Counted from the stretch's first letter, positions 17,853-25,723 are shown. The stretch: DNA of 64,000 nucleotides from an uncultured Ruminococcus sp. (GCA_900539465.1 UQCF01000005.1:1-64000); one strand, 5' to 3'. Translations and numbers: made by a program. Notes: a model not told the origin generated them from the letters alone.

Positions 17853-19088
17853 ATGGAGCGCAAAACAAAGGAACTGGCGCAAAGAACAACCGCACTTCTG
17901 TGTGCAGGCGTTTTAACATTCAGCTTTGTTCTTTCGGGCTGCAGTCTTTCGGGCAAAAAGAAAAACAGCGATGAAAACACAACAAACAGCCAGCCTTCGA
18001 CAGAGGCTTTGAATTATATAGACCCCGATTCGGGCACATCAACAATAACCTGCCCCGCCTGCGGCTCGGCAAATGTTGAAGAGGTACAGGATCAGGATAA
18101 AAAGTATGATCAGCACTATGTTTGCTTTGACTGCAACTGCGAGTGGTACGTTGAAGACGGCACCGCTTATCAGATAGCCGACGACGGTGCGGTTGTGCCT
18201 ATAACGACCAAAACGGCATCTAACTCAGGCGGCGGAACTGCAAATGCTGTAAGACCGAATAATAATACAAGACCGTCGGGCAGCAAAACAACAACGGCTA
18301 CTACTGCGCCGTCAAAAGGCTCAAAACTTACAATTAAAGACGCGGCGGAGCTTACAAAATGGCTTGCAACAGGCGAGTGGCTCAAATACATAAAATGGTA
18401 TATTGACCCGGACGGCAACATCACAACCGACGGTGACAAGGGCGTTCTCGGCTTCGGTTACAGCACAAAAGAAAAGTGCTTCTACGCAACGGGTAACGCT
18501 TGGCAGAGAAACTTCGGCTACAGTGACCTTTACGATAAAACCTCACAGCTTATAGCTATAAGCTATGATACATCAAAAATATTCTTTATCTACGGCGGCA
18601 AAGAGTGGATGATTCAGCTCTGGAAGGGTCAGTACGGTCTTGTTCTTATCGGTGCGGAAGTCGGTGTATATAACCGTCCGCAGGGCTCAAACGGCAGCAC
18701 ATATTTTGAATGTGCTGACGATAACGAGCGCCTCCCCATAAGCCTCACTCTCAGAAAAAACGGCAGCCCTTTGTTTGTCAGAAGTCAAAAACTTTCATGG
18801 TGGCAGACGGGCTTTGTTCCCGGTCAGCTCGGTGCGGGCGCAATGGTCAGCTCAAAGTACACCAAAACGCTTGATTTGACAACGTCTATCACTTTCAAGG
18901 ATGATGACATGAGAAAAGCCTTTGTTATTGGTCTTAAAAAGTGCTCATACATCTATAATAATGTTGACGGTATGGACGGCAGAAACGAAGCCAAGGGCAA
19001 AAGAGCAATAAGCTTCACAGAGGGCAACGGCTCAACACCCGGCACATATGCCGTTAACGGCAACACGGTTACTCTTTCTTGGCAGTAA
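17853..19088 (+). CDS. Lipoprotein with zinc ribbon and DUF4474-like domain
   Basis: A 411-residue lipoprotein. The lipobox LSGC places the lipidated cysteine at residue 30. After a polar linker there is a zinc-ribbon-like module (C67-x2-C70 ... C91-x2-C94), then a Thr/Ser-rich low-complexity linker (~110-150). The large C-terminal domain matches the DUF4474 pattern: GFGYSTKEKCFYATGNAWQRNFGY, then IFFIYGGKEWMIQLWKGQYG, then the Trp-rich KLSWWQTGF. DUF4474 has no assigned function. A zinc ribbon outside the membrane is uncommon. GGAAGG precedes the ATG. A second small lipoprotein follows 12 bp later, so the pair is probably an operon. Confidence 0.75.
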   Translation: MERKTKELAQRTTALLCAGVLTFSFVLSGCSLSGKKKNSDENTTNSQPSTEALNYIDPDSGTSTITCPACGSANVEEVQDQDKKYDQHYVCFDCNCEWYVEDGTAYQIADDGAVVPITTKTASNSGGGTANAVRPNNNTRPSGSKTTTATTAPSKGSKLTIKDAAELTKWLATGEWLKYIKWYIDPDGNITTDGDKGVLGFGYSTKEKCFYATGNAWQRNFGYSDLYDKTSQLIAISYDTSKIFFIYGGKEWMIQLWKGQYGLVLIGAEVGVYNRPQGSNGSTYFECADDNERLPISLTLRKNGSPLFVRSQKLSWWQTGFVPGQLGAGAMVSSKYTKTLDLTTSITFKDDDMRKAFVIGLKKCSYIYNNVDGMDGRNEAKGKRAISFTEGNGSTPGTYAVNGNTVTLSWQ

Positions 19089-19100
19089 TAGGAGTTTTGT

Positions 19101-19502
19101 ATGAAAAAAATAATTTGCGTCGTCATCTCGGTTTTGGCAATAATGCTCACGCTTTGCTCCTGCGGAACAAAAGAATATACTCAGGAAGAAATAAGCCAAA
19201 AGATTGATGCCGGAGAATTTGGCACGCTCTATGCTTATTACAGCGTTGAAAATGAGGATAGCGGCGACTTTTACGTTCAGTTTGATTCAAGCCAAAAGGA
19301 TTTTGACTATTACTCCGCAAACGGCACTAAAGTTAAATTCTACGGCGAGCCAAAAGTATATGACGCCGACGGAAACGTAATCGACCGCAGCACTCTCAAG
19401 TACGGCGAAGCTCTTCTTGTAGTGTATGACGGCAAAATATACGACAAAGACCCTGTAACAATCAAAGCCGCAAAGGTTTCAGTTGCTCCCAAAGCTCAAT
19501 AG
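19101..19502 (+). CDS. Small lipoprotein of unknown function
   Basis: A 133-residue lipoprotein: signal peptide with lipobox LCSC (lipid on C21), then an ~100-residue beta-rich domain (GTLYAYYSVEN ... VKFYGEPKVYDADGN ... EALLVVYDGKIYDKDP) suggestive of a small OB-like or beta-barrel fold. Family not recognised. TAGGAG precedes the ATG. It sits in the same transcript as the DUF4474 lipoprotein and is followed by the repeat array that acts as terminator. Confidence 0.75.
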   Translation: MKKIICVVISVLAIMLTLCSCGTKEYTQEEISQKIDAGEFGTLYAYYSVENEDSGDFYVQFDSSQKDFDYYSANGTKVKFYGEPKVYDADGNVIDRSTLKYGEALLVVYDGKIYDKDPVTIKAAKVSVAPKAQ

Positions 19503-19559
19503 GCGGAGGGGCTGCCGCATTTAGCGCAGACCAAAGAGTAAAAACAATTATTAAAGAAA

Positions 19560-19617
19560 AAGCTATAATTCACAAAGGCAGTCAGACATACCGAAGTGGA
19601 TTATAGCTTCGTTTTTG
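19560..19617. terminator. Terminator hairpin in repeat unit 1
   Basis: Arms AAGCTATAATTCAC and GTGGATTATAGCTT (one G-U) around a 22-base loop. Followed by CGTTTTTG on the plus strand and TTTTTCTTT on the minus strand, so it can act both ways. Confidence 0.75.
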
Positions 19618-19632
19618 TATAAATCAAATATT

Positions 19633-19737
19633 TTACTCTTTTAAACGCTTTTTTGCCCACTCGCGGTACTTGTGTACAGCTTCGGGGCAAAGAAAACGTT
19701 TTCTGCATCTAAATTCGACAGCCCCTTTTATCGCACA
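19633..19737 (-). pseudogene. Gene relic in repeat unit 1 (3' end only)
   Basis: On the minus strand a 34-codon open frame without an ATG ends ...EWAKKRLKE-stop, directly before the unit's hairpin. It contains the Cys-bearing stretch EFRCRKRFLCPEAVHK. An adjacent frame just upstream reads CAKCGRVMCDKRGC and then stops, so an original zinc-ribbon-like C-terminus may have been broken by a frameshift. No family recognised. Confidence 0.4.
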
Positions 19738-19791
19738 TTACTCTGCCGCATTTAGCGCAGACCAAAGAGTAAAAACAATTATTAAAGAAAA

Positions 19792-19849
19792 AAGCTATAA
19801 TTCACAAAGGCAGTCAGACATACCGAAGTGGATTGTAGCTTCATTTTTG
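19792..19849. terminator. Terminator hairpin in repeat unit 2
   Basis: Arms AAGCTATAATTCAC and GTGGATTGTAGCTT, then TCATTTTTG on the plus strand. The 3' arm has one more mismatch than in unit 1. Confidence 0.7.
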
Positions 19850-19864
19850 CATAAACCAAATATT

Positions 19865-19969
19865 TTACTCTTTTAAACGCTTTTTTGCCCACTCGCGGTA
19901 CTTGTGTAAAGCTTCGGGGCAAAGAAAACGTTTTCTGCATCTAAATTCGACAGCCCCTTTTATCGCATA
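19865..19969 (-). pseudogene. Gene relic in repeat unit 2 (3' end only)
   Basis: Second copy of the relic frame in unit 1, with the same stop and the same EWAKKRLKE end. One visible change is Val to Leu in the PEAVHK segment, a conservative in-frame substitution. No start codon or full-length gene is present. Confidence 0.4.
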
Positions 19970-20018
19970 TTACTCTGCCGCATTTAGCGCAGACCAAAGA
20001 GTAAAAGCGTAAAAAATA

Positions 20019-20077
20019 AAAGGCTATAATTCATAAACGGCGATCAAACCGAATGTGAATTATAGCCTTTGCTTTTG
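20019..20077. terminator. Bidirectional terminator before the dockerin gene end
   Basis: A perfect 15-bp stem AAAGGCTATAATTCA/TGAATTATAGCCTTT, flanked by A-rich and T-rich runs (GCTTTTG). Related in sequence to the hairpins of the two repeat units. It ends the leftward dockerin transcript and probably the rightward lipoprotein transcript. Confidence 0.85.
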
Positions 20078-20089
20078 TTAATATTTAGC

Positions 20090-20950
20090 TTACTGCGAAG
20101 TTGTTTCGCTGCTCGGCTTTTCTTTTGCAAAATAAGATATTTTCAGGTCGGAGGAATCGGAGGACACTGTAAATCCGCAGCCGAATGTGCCGCCGGAATA
20201 AAGCGTTGACTCATTGTTTGTGGTGATTTTTATTGCCTGCGAGCCGCTCTTTGTACTGCAGGACCATGCTTTGCCGACCTCTGCCGGTGAAGAAAAGCTT
20301 ATGTATGCCGATGTGTTATACATTGATTTTGCCGAGTTGTTCTTTATCTTGACTTCAATTTGATACATATTTTTACCGCTCGCATCTTTCCATTTATTGG
20401 TTATTCTTGCGGTGAAATATATGTTTTTATCAGTTGAAAAATATGCGGCGTCGTCCGAAACACCGGAACGCTCATATTCTTTTTCTGTCACCGCCGCTTC
20501 TTGAGATGCAGGCTCTGTTTTATTGCCGCCTGACGGCTTGCTTTGTGTGGAGACAGGCTCTGTCTGTGCTTCGGTGTTTTCATTTGCCGTGGCAGGCGTG
20601 CCTATTTTTTCACTTGAACCGTTTGAAAACTGAAGAATTAAAAGTGCGTCCTTGGAGTTTAATACTTCGTTTTTATCAACATCCGCATTGCCGCGCTGTG
20701 TTTCATTAAGCTCACTTTGACCGACAAGGTGTTTCATAAGCAGCAGAGAGTCACCTGAATTTATAACGCCGTCGCCGTTCACATCTCCGAGGGATGACGA
20801 TGCCCCGAGCTTAACTGCCAAGCCGCTTGAGGCGAGGGCGATTATGGTAATGAGTGCGGATATTATGATTATACTTATGAGGTAAAGTGCAAACGGCTGT
20901 TTTGAGCCGGGTTCAAAGCTTAGCCCGGATTTCTTTTTCGCTTTTTGCAT
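20090..20950 (-). CDS. Membrane-anchored dockerin and carbohydrate-binding-like protein
   Basis: A 286-residue protein with a short basic cytoplasmic start, one transmembrane helix (~22-45), then a type I dockerin at ~54-108. The dockerin has two calcium loops (D56-x-N-G-D-G-x-I-N-S-G-D67 and D90-x-D-K-N-E ... D101), each followed by its helix. A long Thr/Ser/Glu linker (~110-165) leads to a C-terminal beta domain resembling a cellulose-binding CBM2-type fold (NIYFTARITNKW ... YQIEVKIKNNSAKS ... AWSCSTKSG). Dockerins bind cohesins; here the module would sit on the outer face of the cell membrane. The ATG at 20950 is preferred, with AGGAGG 6 nt upstream. Single-gene unit. Confidence 0.8.
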   Translation of the reverse strand: MQKAKKKSGLSFEPGSKQPFALYLISIIIISALITIIALASSGLAVKLGASSSLGDVNGDGVINSGDSLLLMKHLVGQSELNETQRGNADVDKNEVLNSKDALLILQFSNGSSEKIGTPATANENTEAQTEPVSTQSKPSGGNKTEPASQEAAVTEKEYERSGVSDDAAYFSTDKNIYFTARITNKWKDASGKNMYQIEVKIKNNSAKSMYNTSAYISFSSPAEVGKAWSCSTKSGSQAIKITTNNESTLYSGGTFGCGFTVSSDSSDLKISYFAKEKPSSETTSQ

Positions 20951-20979
20951 ACCAAACCTCCTCATCATAGTCTTTTTAT

Positions 20980-21009
20980 ATTATAGCAAATTTGCGCCTA
21001 TGATTGCAA
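20980..21009 (-). promoter_or_regulatory. Promoter of the dockerin gene
   Basis: On the minus strand: TTGCAA, 18 bp, TATAAT, 30 bp before the ATG. Confidence 0.7.
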
Positions 21010-21088
21010 TAGCTAAAGAAAATTTGTTACATTGACGTAAAAGTTAATATAAATTTTAGGATTTATTGCTGATTTTTATTAAAAATGC

Positions 21089-21117
21089 TTGAAAATGACG
21101 ATATGTAATGCTATAAT
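21089..21117 (+). promoter_or_regulatory. Promoter of the EF-G paralogue
   Basis: TTGAAA (21089-21094), 17 bp, TATAAT (21112-21117). The start should fall near 21124. Confidence 0.85.
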
Positions 21118-21121
21118 AAAA

Positions 21122-21164
21122 AAGACGTTTGAAACGTCTTATGCGAAACTGCCGCGCGGCGGCA
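21122..21164 (+). promoter_or_regulatory. Two hairpins in the short 5' leader of the EF-G paralogue
   Basis: Hairpin 1 is AAGACGTTT/AAACGTCTT, at the very 5' end of the transcript. Hairpin 2 is TGCCGC/GCGGCA with a 3-base loop, ending one base before the AAGGAGG ribosome binding site. The placement suggests mRNA stabilisation or control of ribosome access. Confidence 0.45.
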
Positions 21165-21180
21165 TAAGGAGGAATCAGAT

Positions 21181-23223
21181 TTGAAATCATACAAAGCACA
21201 AGATATTCGCAATATTGCGATTGCCGGTCACGGCTCGAGGGGAAAAACAACACTTGCAGAAGCAATGCTTTATTGGGCAGGACTTATAGACAGAATGGGC
21301 AGAGTTGCAGACGGCAATACGGTTCTCGACTTTGATTCGGAAGAAAAGAGACGCAAAACTTCGGTTTCTACTGCAATAGCACCTATTGAGTGGAAGGATT
21401 GCAAGATAAATATAATAGATACTCCCGGTCTTTTTGACTTTGCGGGCGGTATGAGCGAGGGTATTCGCGCCGCCGAGAGCGTACTTATAGTTACGGCGGC
21501 AGGCTCGGGCTATGACGTAGGTGCCGACAAGGCATACAAAGCCGCTAAAAAAAGAGGTATAGCAAGAATGTTTGCCGTTACAAGATGCGACGGCGAAAAT
21601 GCAGATTTTTACAAAACCTTTGAAGCGATTAAAGCAGAACATAAGAGCTCGGTGTGCCCGGTTGTCGTTCCTTATGTTGAAGACGGCAAGGTTAAAAGCT
21701 ATGTCAACCTCGCGGCACGCAAGGCTTATGAATATAAAGACGGCAAACCCACAGAGGTTCCGATGCCGGAGGATGCCAGAATCAGCGAAATGCTTGATAT
21801 ACTTACAGAGACCGTTGCGACATCCGACGAAGACCTTATGGAGAAATTCTTTGCCGGCGAGCAGTTCACAAGAGGTGAAATTGCAGGTGCGCTCAATAAG
21901 GGCGTAAGCGAGGGCAATGTATATCCCGTATATGCCTGCGCGGGCTACACGGGTGACGCTGTTGATATGCTGCTTGACGAAATCGCTTTCTCCGCTCCCA
22001 TAGCTGCGGAGCACGCAGGTGAGGGTGATGTAGAGTGTAATGAAGACGGACCGCTTGCCGCTATTTGTTTCAAGACAATAGCAGACCCGTTTGTCGGCAA
22101 AATGTCTTTCTTTAAAGTTGTAAGGGGCAAAATCACACCCGATGCTCCCGCATATAATGCGAGAACCGGCGAGAGCGAGAGAATGGGTAAAATCATAACC
22201 GTCAGGGGTGCAAAGCAAGAGGATGCTTCTAAAATTCCTGCCGGTGACATAGGCGTTGTCACCAAGCTTTCCGGCTTCAAAACAGGCGACACAATGTGTG
22301 ACCCCAAAAATGTTGTAGAGCTTGAGGGCATAGACTTCCCCGTTCCATGCCTTGCGATGGCGGTTAAGGTTCGCAAAAAGGGCGAAGAAGAAAAGGTTGT
22401 AGCAGGTATCAACCGACTTGTTGAAGAAGATCCCACAATTAAGTTTGAAATAAATTCGGAAACACGCGAGCAGGTTCTCTACGGTCTTGGTGAACAGCAC
22501 CTTGATAACATAGTTTCAAAGCTTAAAACAAAGTTCGGCGTTGAAGTTGACCTCAGTGTTCCGAAGGTTGCATACAGAGAAGCTATCCGCAAAACCGTAA
22601 AGGTTCAGGGCAGACATAAAAAGCAGTCCGGCGGTCACGGTCAGTTCGGTGACGTTTGGATTCGTTTTGAACCGCATGACGGTGACGAGCTTATCTTTGA
22701 GTCCGAAGTTGTCGGCGGCGCAGTTCCCAAAAACTTCTTCCCCGCAGTTGAAAAAGGACTTAAAGACTGCATGAAGAAGGGCGTGCTTGCAGGCTACCCG
22801 GTTGTAGGTTTGAAGGCTGTTCTTTATGACGGCTCATATCACCCGGTTGATTCCTCTGAAATGGCGTTTAAAACTGCCGCTTCGCTTGCGTTTAAAAACG
22901 GTATTCCTCAGGCTTCACCCGTTATTCTTGAGCCTGTCGGAACACTCAAGGCTTATATGCCCGATGATAACCTCGGCGATATAATGGGCGATGTTACAAA
23001 ACGCCGCGGCCGCGTACTCGGTATGGGTCCGTCGGGTGAGCATCACATGCAGGAGCTTGTAGCCGAAGTACCCATGGCAGAGATGGGCGATTTTGCAACG
23101 GTCCTTCGTTCTGTAACAGCCGGCAGAGGATATTACTTCTTTGAATTTACAAGATATGAAGACGCTCCCGCAAACGTCGCAGAAAAGGTAATTGCCGAAT
23201 CAAAATCAGAAGAAGACGATTGA
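21181..23223 (+). CDS. Elongation factor G-like paralogue with altered GTPase motifs
   Basis: A 680-residue protein with all five EF-G domains, far diverged from the fusA product. The P-loop is GHGSRGKT (residues 16-23). The G3 motif reads DTPGLFDF, so the catalytic His is Leu84. The G4 motif NKxD is TRCD (134-137). Domain III (YGLGEQHLDNIV) and the domain IV loops (SGGHGQFGDV, YHPVDSSEMAF) are kept, so ribosome binding is likely. The TTG start follows AAGGAGG. Loss of the His predicts slow or no GTP hydrolysis. EF-G paralogues lacking GTPase activity have been described in Bacteroides. The role here (backup translocase, stress or recycling factor) is inference. Confidence 0.85.
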   Translation: MKSYKAQDIRNIAIAGHGSRGKTTLAEAMLYWAGLIDRMGRVADGNTVLDFDSEEKRRKTSVSTAIAPIEWKDCKINIIDTPGLFDFAGGMSEGIRAAESVLIVTAAGSGYDVGADKAYKAAKKRGIARMFAVTRCDGENADFYKTFEAIKAEHKSSVCPVVVPYVEDGKVKSYVNLAARKAYEYKDGKPTEVPMPEDARISEMLDILTETVATSDEDLMEKFFAGEQFTRGEIAGALNKGVSEGNVYPVYACAGYTGDAVDMLLDEIAFSAPIAAEHAGEGDVECNEDGPLAAICFKTIADPFVGKMSFFKVVRGKITPDAPAYNARTGESERMGKIITVRGAKQEDASKIPAGDIGVVTKLSGFKTGDTMCDPKNVVELEGIDFPVPCLAMAVKVRKKGEEEKVVAGINRLVEEDPTIKFEINSETREQVLYGLGEQHLDNIVSKLKTKFGVEVDLSVPKVAYREAIRKTVKVQGRHKKQSGGHGQFGDVWIRFEPHDGDELIFESEVVGGAVPKNFFPAVEKGLKDCMKKGVLAGYPVVGLKAVLYDGSYHPVDSSEMAFKTAASLAFKNGIPQASPVILEPVGTLKAYMPDDNLGDIMGDVTKRRGRVLGMGPSGEHHMQELVAEVPMAEMGDFATVLRSVTAGRGYYFFEFTRYEDAPANVAEKVIAESKSEEDD

Positions 23224-23249
23224 TTTAGTTTTCGGCAACAGATAAAAAA

Positions 23250-23282
23250 GAACAGAAAGGTGACAATGTCATCTTTCTGTTC
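23250..23282 (-). terminator. Terminator of the small leftward gene
   Basis: A long stem: outer GAACAGAAAG/CTTTCTGTTC, inner GTGACA/TGTCAT. It is followed by TTTTTTATC on the minus strand and has no T-run on the plus strand. It serves mainly the leftward gene but also sits just after the EF-G paralogue. Confidence 0.8.
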
Positions 23283-23301
23283 ACTTGCGTATGGGTATTC
23301 T

Positions 23302-23610
23302 CTATGATTTTCTTTTTCCGTCAATGTTGATTTTGACTCCGTAAGGGCCTTTGGCAACGCCGCGGCAGGTGTCGCCCTCAAACGTTACGTTAACAGAGAT
23401 TTTTTTGCCCTTGAGCATGTCGCAGGTTGCGTCCGCACTCAAAGTGTTGCCTGATGTTTGAACATTAAATATATCCATTTTAGGTACTTTAAACCCGGGC
23501 AGAAAAAACTCAAAGTCATAGTTTCCCCCGTCGTTCTTGACGGTGATTTCCGCACATCCTTTATAAAACATTGAATTTACGGGAATTTCCCAAGTTCCTA
23601 AGCCTATCAT
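23302..23610 (-). CDS. Small protein of unknown function
   Basis: 102 residues, no signal peptide and no membrane helix. The sequence alternates polar and hydrophobic residues (AEITVKNDGGNYDFEFFLPG ... KKISVNVTFEG), as in a small all-beta or lipocalin-like barrel. It contains three cysteines. The ATG at 23610 lies 7 nt after AGGAG. Its own promoter and terminator make it a monocistronic unit. Family not recognised. Confidence 0.65.
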   Translation of the reverse strand: MIGLGTWEIPVNSMFYKGCAEITVKNDGGNYDFEFFLPGFKVPKMDIFNVQTSGNTLSADATCDMLKGKKISVNVTFEGDTCRGVAKGPYGVKINIDGKRKS

Positions 23611-23652
23611 AGCCAATCTCCTTAATAAATGTCCGAATTTCTGTTTATCAAA

Positions 23653-23681
23653 ATATTAACATTATTATTATTTTATGTCAA
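23653..23681 (-). promoter_or_regulatory. Promoter of the small leftward gene
   Basis: On the minus strand: TTGACA, 17 bp, TAATAT. Confidence 0.85.
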
Positions 23682-23721
23682 CGCCGAAACGTCTAATTTC
23701 TCTTCAAGAAAAATGTGCATA

Positions 23722-23750
23722 TTGACTTTTTGACGTATTTATATTAAAAT
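23722..23750 (+). promoter_or_regulatory. Promoter of the polysaccharide cluster
   Basis: TTGACT (23722-23727), 17 bp, TAAAAT (23745-23750). A second TTGACT lies at 23756 but lacks a well-spaced -10. Confidence 0.75.
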
Positions 23751-23761
23751 AATTATTGACT

Positions 23762-23775
23762 GTAACTTGCGTTAC
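23762..23775. promoter_or_regulatory. Short dyad downstream of the polysaccharide promoter
   Basis: Perfect inverted repeat GTAAC-TTGC-GTTAC just after the predicted transcription start and before the first gene. Candidate operator; no regulator is linked to it. Confidence 0.35.
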
Positions 23776-23814
23776 ACTCGGGTTTTATATAGCTAAAAAA
23801 GGCAGTTGATCTAT

Positions 23815-25701
23815 ATGGATTTTAAAAATATAAAACTGAAAAAAGCATTCATGGTTTTTTATGATGTTATTTTTATAAACCTTGCTTATGTTGTAGCCGC
23901 ATTGGTCGAAAAGGTCGGCGAAGCAGGCAAAGATGTTTTAATTCAGCGTGCACTGCCCGTAACGGTTATATTTTTATTTTTGTATTATGTTTTCGGCATA
24001 TATAAGAGTATGTGGGAATATGCCGGCTCAAAAGAGCTTATAAATATAGGCGTGGCAACGGTAATCGGCGGACTTTTGAGCATCACCGTGGATATGATAA
24101 TGTCTTTCTTTGGTTTTGCGTCAAACTCACTTGACGGCGGAACGTTTAATTATGCTTTTTATATTTACGGAACTCTTATGGTGATTGTGTTTACTTGCGC
24201 GTTTAGGCTCCTTTACAGAACGCTCAGACGTGCGTCGAGAGACTGGCACGGATTTTTTAAGCACAGTGCCGAGCGTGTTATGATCGTCGGCGCAGGCGAC
24301 ATGGGTATGATTATAATTAAAGAACTTGAAGCAAACAACTATACCCACGGCAAACCCATTATTGCAGTTGACGATAATCCTCTTAAAAAAGGTCAGTCAA
24401 TCAGGGGGGTACCGGTCAAAGGCAACTGCAGTCAAATCGGCGAGCTCGCAAAGCAATATAATATTGATACAATAATAATTTGCATACCCTCCGCTTCGTC
24501 GGAGAGACAGACCGAGATTTTACACCTTGCCGTTGAAACGGGCTGTCACCTTAAAATTTCACCGAGCATACTTGAGATGGTCGAGAACACCGAATCATCG
24601 GTAAGAGATGTCAACATAACAGATTTGCTTTCTCGTCCCGAAATTAGGCTCGATACCGAAATATGCAGCTACATAAGCGGCAAAACAGTGCTTGTAACAG
24701 GCGGAGGCGGCTCAATCGGCAGTGAGCTTTGCCGTCAGATTTCAAAATACAATCCTAAAAAAATAATTATATTCGACATATACGAAAACAATGCGTATGT
24801 GCTTAAAAATCAGCTCGATTCGCATTATAACGGAAGTCCGGAGGTTTATATTCGCATAGGTTCTGTCAGAGATAAAAGCAGACTTGAAGAGGTCTTTGAC
24901 GAATTTCATCCGCAGGTTGTGTTCCATGCGGCGGCGCATAAGCATGTTCCTCTTATGGAAGATTGCCCGGGTGAGGCAGTTAAAAACAATGTCTTCGGCA
25001 CATATAATCTTGCCGAAACCGCGGTTGAATACGGCGTTGAACGATTTGTCAGCATTTCGACCGATAAGGCTGTTAATCCGACAAATATTATGGGTGCAAC
25101 AAAACGTGTAACCGAGATGATAATTCAGTATTTTGAGCGCAAATGCCAAAACTCCACTAAGTTTGCGGCGGTTCGTTTCGGCAATGTTTTGGGCTCAAGC
25201 GGCAGCGTTATTCCTCTGTTCACCGAGCAGATAAAAAACGGCGGTCCTGTTACCGTAACGCACCCCGAAATTACAAGATATTTTATGACAATTCCGGAGG
25301 CGGCACAGCTTGTTGTTCAGGCGGGCGGCATGGCGACCGGCGGCGAGATATTTGTGCTTGACATGGGCGATCCCGTTAAAATTCTTACGCTTGCAGAAAA
25401 TCTCATAAGGCTTTCGGGCTACAAGCCTTATGTCGATATTGACATTGTTTTTACGGGACTCAGACCCGGTGAAAAGCTTTATGAGGAGCTGACTCTCGAA
25501 GCCGAATTCAGCCAAAGAAAAATGACAGCAAACAACAAGATTTTTGTTACGGCACCGGTAGATATTGACGATAAGCTTTTGGTACATCACCTTAAAGCTT
25601 TGAAAGAGGCAAAGCCGGAGCAAATAAGGGACCTTTTAAAGGCAACCGTTCCGAATTTTCACGAGCCTCAGGATGTAAACGAAGAAGTTTTGGTTCATTG
25701 A
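23815..25701 (+). CDS. Membrane-bound UDP-N-acetylhexosamine 4,6-dehydratase (PglF/CapD type)
   Basis: A 628-residue long-form nucleoside-diphosphate-sugar dehydratase. About four transmembrane helices lie in the first ~130 residues. A first Rossmann-like domain follows (VMIVGAGDMGMIIIKE), then the catalytic SDR domain with TGGGGSIGSE near residue 292. The active-site segment reads STDKAVNPTNIMGATK: the usual Tyr of YxxxK is Met, as in PglF. It forms the 4-keto-6-deoxy intermediate that a DegT-type enzyme aminates, and such a gene closes this cluster. The ATG at 23815 is preferred over TTG 23806, which is only 3 nt from the weak AAAAAAGG site. First gene of the cluster. Confidence 0.88.
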   Translation: MDFKNIKLKKAFMVFYDVIFINLAYVVAALVEKVGEAGKDVLIQRALPVTVIFLFLYYVFGIYKSMWEYAGSKELINIGVATVIGGLLSITVDMIMSFFGFASNSLDGGTFNYAFYIYGTLMVIVFTCAFRLLYRTLRRASRDWHGFFKHSAERVMIVGAGDMGMIIIKELEANNYTHGKPIIAVDDNPLKKGQSIRGVPVKGNCSQIGELAKQYNIDTIIICIPSASSERQTEILHLAVETGCHLKISPSILEMVENTESSVRDVNITDLLSRPEIRLDTEICSYISGKTVLVTGGGGSIGSELCRQISKYNPKKIIIFDIYENNAYVLKNQLDSHYNGSPEVYIRIGSVRDKSRLEEVFDEFHPQVVFHAAAHKHVPLMEDCPGEAVKNNVFGTYNLAETAVEYGVERFVSISTDKAVNPTNIMGATKRVTEMIIQYFERKCQNSTKFAAVRFGNVLGSSGSVIPLFTEQIKNGGPVTVTHPEITRYFMTIPEAAQLVVQAGGMATGGEIFVLDMGDPVKILTLAENLIRLSGYKPYVDIDIVFTGLRPGEKLYEELTLEAEFSQRKMTANNKIFVTAPVDIDDKLLVHHLKALKEAKPEQIRDLLKATVPNFHEPQDVNEEVLVH

Positions 25702-25723
25702 GTTTTGCGTAGGGTGATTCTGA

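Larger units (their letters stand above)
19512..20006. repeat. Tandem direct repeat, two units of 231-232 bp plus a partial third
   Basis: The word CTGCCGCATTTAGCGCAGAC recurs at 19512, 19743 and 19975. Units 1 and 2 are nearly identical over their full length, differing by a few substitutions and one inserted A. Unit 3 stops after about 32 bases, followed by a related hairpin. Each unit carries a terminator-like hairpin and, on the minus strand, the 3' end of an open frame with its stop. This fills the 587-bp gap between the lipoprotein and the dockerin gene. No plus-strand gene in it is convincing. Confidence 0.9.

Noticed and set aside
19670..19876. 68-codon plus-strand frame within the repeat array
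   Set aside because: It spans a repeat junction, has no ribosome binding site, and the coding-like signal in the units is on the other strand.
19512..20006. Possible CRISPR array
   Set aside because: Unit length is 231-232 bp with nearly identical whole units rather than short repeats separated by unique spacers; no cas genes.
21187..22500. 437-codon open frame on the minus strand inside the EF-G paralogue
   Set aside because: It is antisense to a conserved protein, has Cys/Phe/Tyr-rich composition without domain patterns and no convincing ribosome binding site; a shadow of codon bias.
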